DNA of 64,000 nt from an uncultured Bacilli bacterium. GTDB lineage: Bacteria; Bacillota_I; Bacilli_A; RF39; UBA660. Position 1 is the stretch's first letter. The number at the start of each line of letters is the position of its first letter. Positions 40,728 to 48,832 of the stretch are shown here, piece by piece. A model generated the notes under the pieces. It was not told the origin of the DNA, did no database searches, and saw only the letters and a list, made by a program, of their open reading frames with translations. The stretch covers positions 124,001 through 188,000 of the forward strand of contig CAJTLN010000004.1 in the NCBI GenBank assembly GCA_910577505.1, in the 5' to 3' direction. A program made the translations under genes and the position numbers.

Positions 40728-41471
40728 TTATAACATAAAATTTTTAAAATAATTATTGATTTTCTCTATTAGTTCAACTTTATTGTTTATAAATTGTTCT
40801 TTTCTATGTCCATTAGCTCCTGAAGGATGCGGAAAACCAAACAAACATTGTTCTTCACTAATAACATTATCTTTAATCATAACTCTTAAAACATCTTCTA
40901 CTGATTTGCCCAATGGAATAATTAAAGGTTTATTCATTTCTTTCAATTCTTCATAAAAATGATTTTTAACATACTTCATTAACATCACCGAATCTACTAT
41001 CTCCGGTCCATGTCCAGTATAATTCTTATCATTAATAAAAACAGGATAAGGTATTAATGAAGTAGTATGTAAAATAGTACATTCTTCATTAAATAAATAT
41101 CTTGCAGAAGTAATATCTAAATATTCTGCTAATTTTAACTCATCTAACATATTTATTAGATTATTTCTCATACTTCCAGCAAACCTTGCTGACATCTTAC
41201 AGTTCCTTAAAATTATATTAGTATCTAAATTTTTATTTAAATCATTCTTTACACTTTTAAACGCAATTTCTGTCTGTGTCCACCCCGGACAAATGCCAAC
41301 TATTAAAATTTTTGCTTCTTTATTTATATATTCATTATGAGGAGCATAATAAATCTTCAATTTATTCTCTTTTTCCAAAAAGAAATCAACATTCAAAATA
41401 TCCTCTTTATTTAATTTGCTATCAGGTAGTTTATTTATCTTATCTACATAATTAGTTAAACATGATTTCAT
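40728..41471 (-). CDS. Uracil-DNA-glycosylase-superfamily protein
   Basis: 247 residues. ILIVGICPGWTQTEIA is the GxxPG active-site loop and CLFGFPHPSGANGHR the HPSxxxxH loop of the UDG superfamily, in the correct order and spacing (about 155 apart). Some clades of this fold are DNA repair enzymes for uracil or mispaired bases; others are not well studied. Full-length, cytosolic. Position before an aminopeptidase says nothing specific. Confidence 0.78.
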   Translation of the reverse strand: MKSCLTNYVDKINKLPDSKLNKEDILNVDFFLEKENKLKIYYAPHNEYINKEAKILIVGICPGWTQTEIAFKSVKNDLNKNLDTNIILRNCKMSARFAGSMRNNLINMLDELKLAEYLDITSARYLFNEECTILHTTSLIPYPVFINDKNYTGHGPEIVDSVMLMKYVKNHFYEELKEMNKPLIIPLGKSVEDVLRVMIKDNVISEEQCLFGFPHPSGANGHRKEQFINNKVELIEKINNYFKNFML

Positions 41472-41507
41472 TTTTATTCATTCCTTTAATAAATTATTTT
41501 ACCATAT

Positions 41508-41545
41508 AAAAATCTACACATGTTTATTTTGTGTAGATTTTTTTA
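41508..41545 (-). terminator. Terminator after the transglutaminase-like gene
   Basis: AAATCTACACA / TGTGTAGATTT stem with a nine-base loop and T5 on the minus strand. Confidence 0.75.
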
Positions 41546-41560
41546 ACAATTTATAAATAA

Positions 41561-42481
41561 TTAATCATTAATATATTTTAAATGAATAGTTCCATCTAAT
41601 CTAGCCAATCTAAATTCACGATATTTATCCACAATAATATTAATACTTTCTTCAAATTGTGAATCTATTTTTTTACCAATTCTTATTCCTTTAGTTATAA
41701 AATCTATAATTTCATTTTCCAAATCATAATCAAATTGACTCTCTCTTACCTTGTGAATAAATTCAAGCATTTCTGGATAACTAAAGTCACCATATAAAAC
41801 TAAACTACTAGGAACCAAATTTATTTTCATTGTATCAATTCCACCAATTGAAAATGCTTTCAAGTCATCAACATATAAGATTGTTAAGTTAGTTGGATCA
41901 TAAACTAAATAACTATTCTTATAAGAAAATAATATGCATGCATGTTTTCCTTTTGCAAAACCATTATCTTCTTCATGTGCTTCTTTTAAATCTAAATGAT
42001 AATTAAATATTCGATCACAAAAAGTAAAAGGAAAACCACTAATATCACAAACATCATTTAAAATATATTTAGTATCAAAACCACATAAAGTCAAAACATC
42101 TACAAAAAAGTTAGATAAATGTCTACAGCAACCACTGCCAGTTAAAACTTGAGCTCCACTATACCCTATAAATTCAGTATCAATTTCTATACTTTCATCA
42201 AAACAAAAATTACACTTATCAAAACTTAATCTACCACTATGTACTACATAAGATAAAAAACCTAGAGCTTCTAAAATATTCATATTATGTTCTTTTATAA
42301 AAGAACTAAGAATTTCTAGTACCTTTTTATAATTAAAATATTCATCTTTATAATATTTACTAGATACTTCTTTAGAATTATTAAATATTTCTCTAATATT
42401 ATATAATTCTAATACCTCTCTTGAAGATTCATCCAGCAATAAAGTGTCAACTACTTTTAATTTATTAATTTCAAAATCCAT
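41561..42481 (-). CDS. Transglutaminase-like (papain-fold) protein
   Basis: 306 residues. A candidate Cys-His-Asp triad occurs in order: TGSGCCRHLSNFFVDVL (Cys near 117 at the start of a helix), KGKHACILFSYKN (His), and LVYDPTN (Asp). This is the transglutaminase/papain-like arrangement. The N-terminal ~100 and C-terminal ~80 residues are helical and unassigned. No signal peptide, so it acts in the cytosol. Substrate not known. The ribosome binding site AAGGGG precedes the ATG. Confidence 0.72.
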   Translation of the reverse strand: MDFEINKLKVVDTLLLDESSREVLELYNIREIFNNSKEVSSKYYKDEYFNYKKVLEILSSFIKEHNMNILEALGFLSYVVHSGRLSFDKCNFCFDESIEIDTEFIGYSGAQVLTGSGCCRHLSNFFVDVLTLCGFDTKYILNDVCDISGFPFTFCDRIFNYHLDLKEAHEEDNGFAKGKHACILFSYKNSYLVYDPTNLTILYVDDLKAFSIGGIDTMKINLVPSSLVLYGDFSYPEMLEFIHKVRESQFDYDLENEIIDFITKGIRIGKKIDSQFEESINIIVDKYREFRLARLDGTIHLKYIND

Positions 42482-42574
42482 AAAAATACCCCTTGTATGA
42501 GTTATTATATTGCATTCATTAAATATGTCAAATTTATTTATATTAAATATTTTTTATTAATTTTGAAAACTTGA

Positions 42575-42603
42575 TTGACAAAGGTTCTAAAATAATATAG
42601 AAT
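42575..42603 (+). promoter_or_regulatory. Promoter of a small RNA
   Basis: TTGACA, 17 bases, TAGAAT. The downstream terminator at 42679-42706 ends a ~95-base transcript with no ORF. Confidence 0.75.
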
Positions 42604-42609
42604 TTAATT

Positions 42610-42705
42610 AGCATGATAGATGTCATGCTGATTGCTTTCATGATTATTATGAAAGTGAATCAACCAAAACCCCCTGAAGAGTCAGCAAAAGCTGACTCAT
42701 TTTTT
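42610..42705 (+). ncRNA. Candidate C-rich trans-acting small RNA
   Basis: Two hairpins (AGCATGA / TCATGCT and CTTTCAT / ATGAAAG) are followed by an unpaired AACCAAAACCCCCTGAAGAG (42662-42681) and a strong terminator. Unpaired C-rich segments of Firmicutes sRNAs usually pair with Shine-Dalgarno regions. It shares 18 of 20 bases with the antisense of the small-peptide leader at 26523-26542. It may instead be a leader for the HD-like gene that follows, but that gene has its own TATAAT. Confidence 0.68.
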
Positions 42706-42706
42706 G
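42679..42706 (+). terminator. Terminator of the small RNA
   Basis: GAGTCAGC / GCTGACTC stem, AAAA loop, ATTTTTTG tail. Confidence 0.88.
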
Positions 42707-42769
42707 TTCTAATTTTAATAAAATATCGCTTTTTTGCTGTATAATTAATATAGAAATGGAGATATTCTT

Positions 42770-43399
42770 ATGACTATAGATAAAAATTTAAAAAATTATA
42801 TTGAAGAAAATATTTTTCCTCTGTACAAAAATAATTTTACAGGAGATGGAATTGAGCGAGTTAACTATGTAATTAAACGTAGTGAAAAAATATTACAAGA
42901 AAATAATTTAGATATTAATAATAACATTTTATTTACAATAATAAGTTATCATGATTTACGTAAAAATAATGATGAAGCAAATCATGAATTAGTAAGTGCT
43001 GAAATAATGTATAATGATGAATTTTTAAAATCTTTCTTTACATCAGAAGAAAGATTATTAATTAAAGAAGCTATTGAAGATCAAAGAGCTAATTCTAAAA
43101 ATGAACCTCGAAGTATTTATGGGAAAATACTTTCATCAGCTTCACGTAATTCATCAGTAGAACAAAGTTTAGAAAGATCCTATTATTATGGTAAAAAAAC
43201 AAATCCTAATGCAACAGATGAAGAACTATTTGAAAGAGCTTACATTGCATTATCAAAAAAATTTGGTGAAAATGGTTATGCCAAATTCTATTTTAAAGAT
43301 TCTACTTATGAACAATTTCTTCACGATATAAGAGAATTATTATCAAACAAAAAGAAATTTATAGATAAACAACGAAAATATATTTTAAAACAAAAATAA
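42770..43399 (+). CDS. HD-domain-like phosphohydrolase family protein
   Basis: 209 residues, cytosolic, mostly helical. GIERVNYVIKRSEKIL, then ISYHDLRKNNDEANHELVSAEIM supply the His-Asp pair and following His/Glu expected for an HD-like metal site, but the first His of the motif is not obvious, so it may be degenerate. Later RANSKNEPRSIYGKILSSAS matches the D/R-S-I-x-G-K loop common in HD proteins. Substrate unknown. AAATGGAGAT lies upstream; a -10 (TATAAT) at about 42740 gives it its own promoter. Confidence 0.7.
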   Translation: MTIDKNLKNYIEENIFPLYKNNFTGDGIERVNYVIKRSEKILQENNLDINNNILFTIISYHDLRKNNDEANHELVSAEIMYNDEFLKSFFTSEERLLIKEAIEDQRANSKNEPRSIYGKILSSASRNSSVEQSLERSYYYGKKTNPNATDEELFERAYIALSKKFGENGYAKFYFKDSTYEQFLHDIRELLSNKKKFIDKQRKYILKQK

Positions 43400-43424
43400 G
43401 GAGTCAAAAGACTCCTTTTTAAAT
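43396..43424. terminator. Bidirectional terminator
   Basis: AAGGAGTC / GACTCCTT stem with an AAAA loop; T tail on the plus strand and A/T-rich on the minus strand, between convergent genes. Confidence 0.82.
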
Positions 43425-44284
43425 TATTTTTCTTTAACTTTTCTTTGATTATAAACTTCAGTTTGTACTAAGTATTCTTCTTCTGATAAATCTTTATATT
43501 CCATCTTACCAGTACTTTCATTTAAATAATAATATCTATATTTAATAGTGCCATCACTTTCTTGTCTCATAATGTATGGCCATACTGATACCTGTACTTC
43601 AGAATCAACACTTGTACAAGTTACTCTATCTCCTTCAATAATGATTAAATCAATAACACTACCAATCTTATTAGCATTAACACCCATATTCAAATAATCT
43701 GATTCTAAAAATCTCTTTTCTTCAATACTTCCACCCTGATAACCTCTATATCCATGGATAAAACCTTTAATAAAAGAATCATTTTGTCCTTCAATTTTAT
43801 TAGTTCCCGTGTAAGCATTATCATCTGCTATAGGAAAACCTAACATTAATGAATTATGGATTCTATCATCCATCGTATCTTGTGTAATACCATCTACAGT
43901 TGGATAATGAGAACAAATAGTAGTATCAGTATGAATATTATCAATATATACTTCTACTCCTTCTGGACAACCATCTGTTCTAACTTCCATAGTTAATTCT
44001 TTATCTGATGTTACAGTCCATCTTTCTCCATCTTCTAATTCACATTTATATTCAATAACTAAATTAAAAATCTCACCAGGAACTTCTTTAACCTGCGTAA
44101 TTCCTTTTTCTAAAGCATCATTGTTTGTTGTATCAATAATATCATATTCAGCTCCCGAATTAGTACTTATTTCTCTAGCATCACAACCAGTTAACAATAG
44201 TGCTGTCCCTACTAAACCTGCTGCTAATACATATTTTCCTCTTTTTCTTAAATTTTTAAAAGCATTTTCATTAATTTTTAACAT
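43424..44284 (-). CDS. Predicted lipoprotein of unknown function
   Basis: 286 residues. A basic N-terminus, hydrophobic core and lipobox (LLLTGC, near residue 34) mark it for lipidation. The mature part is acidic, beta-rich, with ICSHYPTVDG, GYRGYQGGS and late CTSVDSEVQVSVWPY; no family recognised. The N-terminal signal resembles that of the lipoprotein at 1669-2346, which suggests shared ancestry of the export signal only. AGGAGGAATTTTAA precedes the ATG. Confidence 0.76.
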   Translation of the reverse strand: MLKINENAFKNLRKRGKYVLAAGLVGTALLLTGCDAREISTNSGAEYDIIDTTNNDALEKGITQVKEVPGEIFNLVIEYKCELEDGERWTVTSDKELTMEVRTDGCPEGVEVYIDNIHTDTTICSHYPTVDGITQDTMDDRIHNSLMLGFPIADDNAYTGTNKIEGQNDSFIKGFIHGYRGYQGGSIEEKRFLESDYLNMGVNANKIGSVIDLIIIEGDRVTCTSVDSEVQVSVWPYIMRQESDGTIKYRYYYLNESTGKMEYKDLSEEEYLVQTEVYNQRKVKEK

Positions 44285-44341
44285 TTAAAATTCCTCCTGA
44301 ATAAATAATATTTTATAAAAACTCTTACTATAAGTCAAATT

Positions 44342-46342
44342 CTAATCTATAAACTCTAATTCTTTAATAACATTTCTAAATTGTGGATAATTACTAAAGT
44401 TATTAACAATATTATCTGCTATAAACTTACTAGCATCTGTCTTGCATTGGGCAAGTATTTTAAAATCTCTTCTAATATCGCCTAACTTAAATACCATATC
44501 CCCACTTTGACGTGTTCCAAATAAATCTCCTTCACCACGTAACTCAAAATCTTTCTCACTAATATAAAATCCATCATTACTTTCTTCCATAACTTTAAGT
44601 CTTTCACAATCTTGATTACTAATTAAATAACAATAAGACTGCAAACTATTACGCCCAACACGTCCTCTTAACTGATGTAATGTTGCTAAGCCAAATCTCT
44701 CTGCATTAAAAATAACCATCATAGTTGAATTCTTAACATCAACACCAACCTCAATAACAGTTGTACTAATTAACACTTTAATATCACCATTTTTAAATTG
44801 CTCCATGATTTCATCTTTCTCTTGATTCTTCATTTTGCCATGTAATATCTCTACTCTTACCTTATTATTAAATGCTGTATCAAATTTTTCTTTTAACTTT
44901 TTTACATCATTTAAATTAGATTCTCCTTCTTCGTCTTCTATTAAAGGAGCAACTACATAAATTTGATGACCACTCTTAATTTCCTCAACCATCTTAAATA
45001 AAACATTTTTTAAATCTTTTTCCTTTAATGCCTTAGTAATAATTTCTTTTCTTCCATTTGGTTTTGTCTTTATTACAGATGTATCCATATCTCCATAAAT
45101 AGTTAATGCATATGTTCTTGGTATTGGTGTTGCACTTAAATACAATACATCACTCATAATACCTTTATTCTGTAAATTACTTCTTTGATTAACACCAAAA
45201 CGATGTTGCTCATCAGTTACAACTAAACCTAAATTATTAAACTTAACATTCTCAGATATTAAAGCATGAGTTCCAATTAGAATATCTATCTCCCCATTTT
45301 CTAATTTTTCACATACTTTATTTTTTTCGCTTTTCTTTAAACTACCAACTAATAAACCAACTCTTAAACCAACATCTTTGAACATATTAGAAATACTTTC
45401 ATAATGCTGACGAGCTAATATCTCTGTTGGTGCCATCATCGCTCCCTGATATCCTGATAAATAATTAATATAAAGACCTATTACAGCAACGCAAGTTTTA
45501 CCACTACCAACATCACCTAATACTAATCTATTCATTCTTTTTGCATCTACTAAATCATTATAAATATCATCAACTGCTGTTAACTGATCATCCGTTAACT
45601 TAAACGGTAAACTTTCCACAAATTCATTCAATTTATTTTTATCTATATTCCTAGTTAACCCTTTATTATCTAAATCATATTTATACTTTAAATAATTCAT
45701 CTTAAACATAAAGACAAAAAACTCTTCATATATAGCCCTTAACTTAGCTTTCTTTAAATTATCAGTACTAGTTGGAAAATGAATATTATAAACAGCTTTA
45801 AGCTTATCCATAAATTCATATTGTTCAATCAAATATCTCGGAATATAATCATCAATATCAACATGCATATTAAAACATTCGCTAATTAAATTAGATAATC
45901 CCTTATTCTTAACTCCATTAATCAAATGATAAACTGGTTCTATCTTAACTCCGTTAATAATTTCAAATTTAATGTCACTAGCTGTAAAAGTATTATTCTT
46001 CCTTTCATACTTCCCTATTAAATTTATTACTCTTCCTAACTTTAAACTATTCTTATAAAATGCTCTATTAAATATAGTTACATTGATAATAAAATTATCC
46101 GTTCTTAATTTAAACGCCATTCTATTTAACGCTTTATTAATATAACTAACTCTTGGTTCACTATCAACAACACCCTTAATAGTAACAACTTCTCCATCTC
46201 TAGCTTCTATTAAATGTATAACTCTTATAATATTATAACGATATGGATAATACTCTATTACATCATTTATAGTATATAAATTCATCTTCTTTAAATAATC
46301 TATAGATTTACTACCTACACCTCTAATTAAACTTATATCCAT
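44342..46342 (-). CDS. recG: ATP-dependent DNA helicase RecG
   Basis: About 666 residues. An N-terminal wedge/OB domain (LIRGVGSKSIDYLKKMNL...) precedes two RecA-like domains: LVLGDVGSGKTCVA (Walker A), VTDEQHRFGVNQR (DEQH box), SATPIPRT, and the C-terminal STTVIEVGVDVKNSTMMVI / HQLRGRVGR motifs. RecG remodels stalled replication forks and Holliday junctions. The ATG at 46342 follows GGTGATAG; a more distal ATG 10 codons upstream lacks a site. TATAAT lies at about 46364. Confidence 0.95.
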   Translation of the reverse strand: MDISLIRGVGSKSIDYLKKMNLYTINDVIEYYPYRYNIIRVIHLIEARDGEVVTIKGVVDSEPRVSYINKALNRMAFKLRTDNFIINVTIFNRAFYKNSLKLGRVINLIGKYERKNNTFTASDIKFEIINGVKIEPVYHLINGVKNKGLSNLISECFNMHVDIDDYIPRYLIEQYEFMDKLKAVYNIHFPTSTDNLKKAKLRAIYEEFFVFMFKMNYLKYKYDLDNKGLTRNIDKNKLNEFVESLPFKLTDDQLTAVDDIYNDLVDAKRMNRLVLGDVGSGKTCVAVIGLYINYLSGYQGAMMAPTEILARQHYESISNMFKDVGLRVGLLVGSLKKSEKNKVCEKLENGEIDILIGTHALISENVKFNNLGLVVTDEQHRFGVNQRSNLQNKGIMSDVLYLSATPIPRTYALTIYGDMDTSVIKTKPNGRKEIITKALKEKDLKNVLFKMVEEIKSGHQIYVVAPLIEDEEGESNLNDVKKLKEKFDTAFNNKVRVEILHGKMKNQEKDEIMEQFKNGDIKVLISTTVIEVGVDVKNSTMMVIFNAERFGLATLHQLRGRVGRNSLQSYCYLISNQDCERLKVMEESNDGFYISEKDFELRGEGDLFGTRQSGDMVFKLGDIRRDFKILAQCKTDASKFIADNIVNNFSNYPQFRNVIKELEFID

Positions 46343-46519
46343 ATCTATCACCATTAAAATTATATCATACATTTGTTTCTATACAACTTTTTTTACTAAA
46401 AAAACACCTTTTATAATAATTTTTTTTTATAATAATTTTAAGCCTTATAAATGACATTTTTAGCTAACAAAAAAAGTTGAATTTTTTTCGTTTTTTTTCA
46501 TTTTTTTCGCTAAAAATCG

Positions 46520-46548
46520 TTGACAAAAAAGCCTTTAAAAGTTAACAT
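46520..46548 (+). promoter_or_regulatory. Promoter of a second small RNA
   Basis: TTGACA, 17 bases, TAACAT. The flanking 46373-46519 is AT-rich with T-runs and short direct repeats but no ORF. Confidence 0.72.
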
Positions 46549-46554
46549 ATGAAG

Positions 46555-46655
46555 TACCAATTCACTTTACGGCGAATTGGTGCTAGTATCACACTAGCCA
46601 ACCCCTTTTTATTCTTTTTGGAGTTGTTCTCAGGGGGACAACTCCTATTTTTTTT
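46555..46655 (+). ncRNA. Candidate small RNA, same layout as the one at 42610
   Basis: Two hairpins (ACCAATTC / GAATTGGT and GCTAGT / ACTAGC), an unpaired CCAACCCC segment followed by U-rich sequence, and a terminator GGAGTTGT / ACAACTCC whose loop contains GGGGG. The loop could pair with the C-rich segment. Alternative: a regulatory leader of the coiled-coil gene at 46692. Confidence 0.66.
46620..46655 (+). terminator. Terminator of the second small RNA
   Basis: Eight-pair stem GGAGTTGT / ACAACTCC, ten-base loop, then TATTTTTTTT. Confidence 0.85.
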
Positions 46656-46691
46656 GTCTTAATTATGATAAAATTAATACTGGTGATTCTT

Positions 46692-48737
46692 ATGGAAGAA
46701 AAAACTTTATTTCAAAAAATAATAGATTTCTTAAAAAACTTATTTAAAATAATTATCTTATTTATTCTTTCAATTTTTAGAAGTCTATTTGGAAGTAATA
46801 AAAAAAATCAAACAAACTATAAATATACAAATAGTAACAATGAAAATAAAATAAATAATAAACAAAGCAATGAATCAAATACATCCACTCTTCCAGAAGA
46901 ACCTAATACTTTAAATAATCTTCATAATAATGAAAATAATGAAGAATCAACTAATTCATCTGATCTAATCTTAGAATTACCTAAAAATGAGTTAAATAGT
47001 CTTAATAATAACTTACAAAATAAAGATACTATTTTATATACTTATGAATTATTACAATTATATATTGAAGAAGAATTAGAACATACTTATAAAGATGATA
47101 ATTTTAAAGTTAAAGATGCTTCTAAAGAAATAAAAGAAAAAATAAAAGAATTAGAAGAAAAAGTAATACCAAAAATATTAAAAAAAATTGAATATAACAA
47201 ACTTAATACTGATAAAGAAATAAAAAAAGAAGTTGAAGAAGTAGTAAAAGAAGAAATGAAAGAAAAGCCACTCTTTCCTAAAAAAGAAGAAGTAAAAGTT
47301 AAAATTTCTTCCCCAACTAAAGATGAAATATACTTTGTAGCTAAACCAAAACATAAAAAATTAAATATTCCAGAAAAAAAGACTAATAAAGTCAATAAAG
47401 AAGAAAAAATAGTTTCTATACCAAATACTAATGAAATAACTGAAAAACTCGAAAATACGCCTGTAATGATGGTAAAAAACATAGATAACATTCCTAAACC
47501 TTCCGTAAAAGATAATTTAAAAAATGCTGCCATAGCTACTACTATTATTGCTGCTGATATAACTCGTGAAGTTCTAGGCCATACAAAAGATAAAACTACT
47601 AAAGTTAATGAAGAATTAGATATGAACATTAATAGTCCTAAAGTAGAAGTTCCCCAAGAAATAGAACTACCTGCGGTTAAAGAATTAAAAACTGATATTG
47701 AAAATGATACAAAATCAATAGAAGAACTAACAGAAATTCAAAACAAACTACAACAAAAAATAAATGAGATAAAAAAAGAAGAAACAAAAAAAGAAGTTTC
47801 TGAAAAAAAAGAAGAAATAGTAAAAGATTTAATAAAAGATACCGAAATAGCTGCCATAACTCTTACATCAGATTCCCTAATAGAAGATTCAAAAGAAGAG
47901 TTAAAAAAAGAAGAATTTGAAGACAAAGATTATGACCGTATTGAAAGACAAATAGATAAAATGTTAGAAGACATTACTAATACATATTTAAGATATGAAG
48001 ATAAAATGACTTCCAAACAAAAATCAAAACTAAAAGCTGAAGAAAATAAATTAAGAACAACTAGAGATCAAATTCGATCTCAAAAAAATAAAGATATAAT
48101 AACAGAACAAAATTACTTAAACGAACCAATTTCTTATTCTGAATTAGATGGACTTCAATCTGAACTAAAAAAAATAGATACTGAAAATAAATCTCAAGTA
48201 AGTGAAGATTTATTTAGAAGAATGGAAACTTTAGATGGAATGACTAAAGAGAATGTTGCTAATGTTGATAAAAGAATTATGTTAAAACATTTTAATAAAG
48301 CATCAATATTACTTGAAATGACTTCATTACTTGCTTTACCTTTTATAAGAAATAAATTTTTCTTTGCTTTTACTGCAGGTCTTATTATTGATAACCATTT
48401 TAACTTCATAAACGCCTTTTTTAAGCGCAAAATAAACAAATATGAACCAGCAGACCTATCAAACATAAAAAAAGGCCAAGACGCTTTAAATGGAGCTCTA
48501 GACATAACATACAAAAACTTAGTTGAATTAGATTATTTAGAACAACAAGCACTAGCTAGATATCCAGAACTAGCTAATGATCAAGATTTTATAAGAGAAG
48601 TAACAAGACTACGTATAAACCTAAATAATAAATATAATAAACTAATGAAAAAAAATAAAAGCATGGAAAAATATTACATGAAATCAAAATATCAACAAAA
48701 AGTCCTAAAAAAAGATTTAAAACCAGAACAAAAATAG
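46692..48737 (+). CDS. Membrane-associated, Lys/Glu-rich coiled-coil protein
   Basis: 681 residues from the ATG at 46692 (site CTGGTGATT; an ATG nine codons earlier lacks one). The N-terminus has a strongly hydrophobic segment with basic ends (LFKIIILFILSIFRSLFG). Residues ~35-100 are Asn/Glu/Ser-rich, ~100-480 are a long charged coiled coil, and ~545-580 contain a hydrophobic helix pair (LLALPFIRNKFFFAFTAGLII), followed by another helical, basic tail. Looks like a structural or tethering protein inside the cell. No family recognised. Confidence 0.72.
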   Translation: MEEKTLFQKIIDFLKNLFKIIILFILSIFRSLFGSNKKNQTNYKYTNSNNENKINNKQSNESNTSTLPEEPNTLNNLHNNENNEESTNSSDLILELPKNELNSLNNNLQNKDTILYTYELLQLYIEEELEHTYKDDNFKVKDASKEIKEKIKELEEKVIPKILKKIEYNKLNTDKEIKKEVEEVVKEEMKEKPLFPKKEEVKVKISSPTKDEIYFVAKPKHKKLNIPEKKTNKVNKEEKIVSIPNTNEITEKLENTPVMMVKNIDNIPKPSVKDNLKNAAIATTIIAADITREVLGHTKDKTTKVNEELDMNINSPKVEVPQEIELPAVKELKTDIENDTKSIEELTEIQNKLQQKINEIKKEETKKEVSEKKEEIVKDLIKDTEIAAITLTSDSLIEDSKEELKKEEFEDKDYDRIERQIDKMLEDITNTYLRYEDKMTSKQKSKLKAEENKLRTTRDQIRSQKNKDIITEQNYLNEPISYSELDGLQSELKKIDTENKSQVSEDLFRRMETLDGMTKENVANVDKRIMLKHFNKASILLEMTSLLALPFIRNKFFFAFTAGLIIDNHFNFINAFFKRKINKYEPADLSNIKKGQDALNGALDITYKNLVELDYLEQQALARYPELANDQDFIREVTRLRINLNNKYNKLMKKNKSMEKYYMKSKYQQKVLKKDLKPEQK

Positions 48738-48752
48738 TTCTGGTTTTTCCTT
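48717..48752 (+). terminator. Terminator after the coiled-coil gene
   Basis: AAAACCAGAAC / GTTCTGGTTTT perfect stem, T tail. Confidence 0.82.
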
Positions 48753-48807
48753 TAAATTAATATATATTTTCTCTTACATAAATTCACAACATATTCTACT
48801 ATACACC

Positions 48808-48832
48808 ACAAAAAAAGAGTTATTCACTCTTC
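48808..48832 (-). terminator. Terminator after nifJ
   Basis: Minus-strand AAGAGT / ACTCTT stem with a T7 tail. Confidence 0.6.

Noticed and set aside
46373..46519. T-rich direct repeats upstream of recG
   Set aside because: Short AT homopolymer repeats with no conserved arms; consistent with AT-rich spacer and not a defined element.
47087..47629. 180-residue minus-strand ORF inside the coiled-coil gene
   Set aside because: The Ser/Phe-rich product is the complement of Lys/Glu-rich codons, a usual artefact of AT-rich coiled-coil genes.
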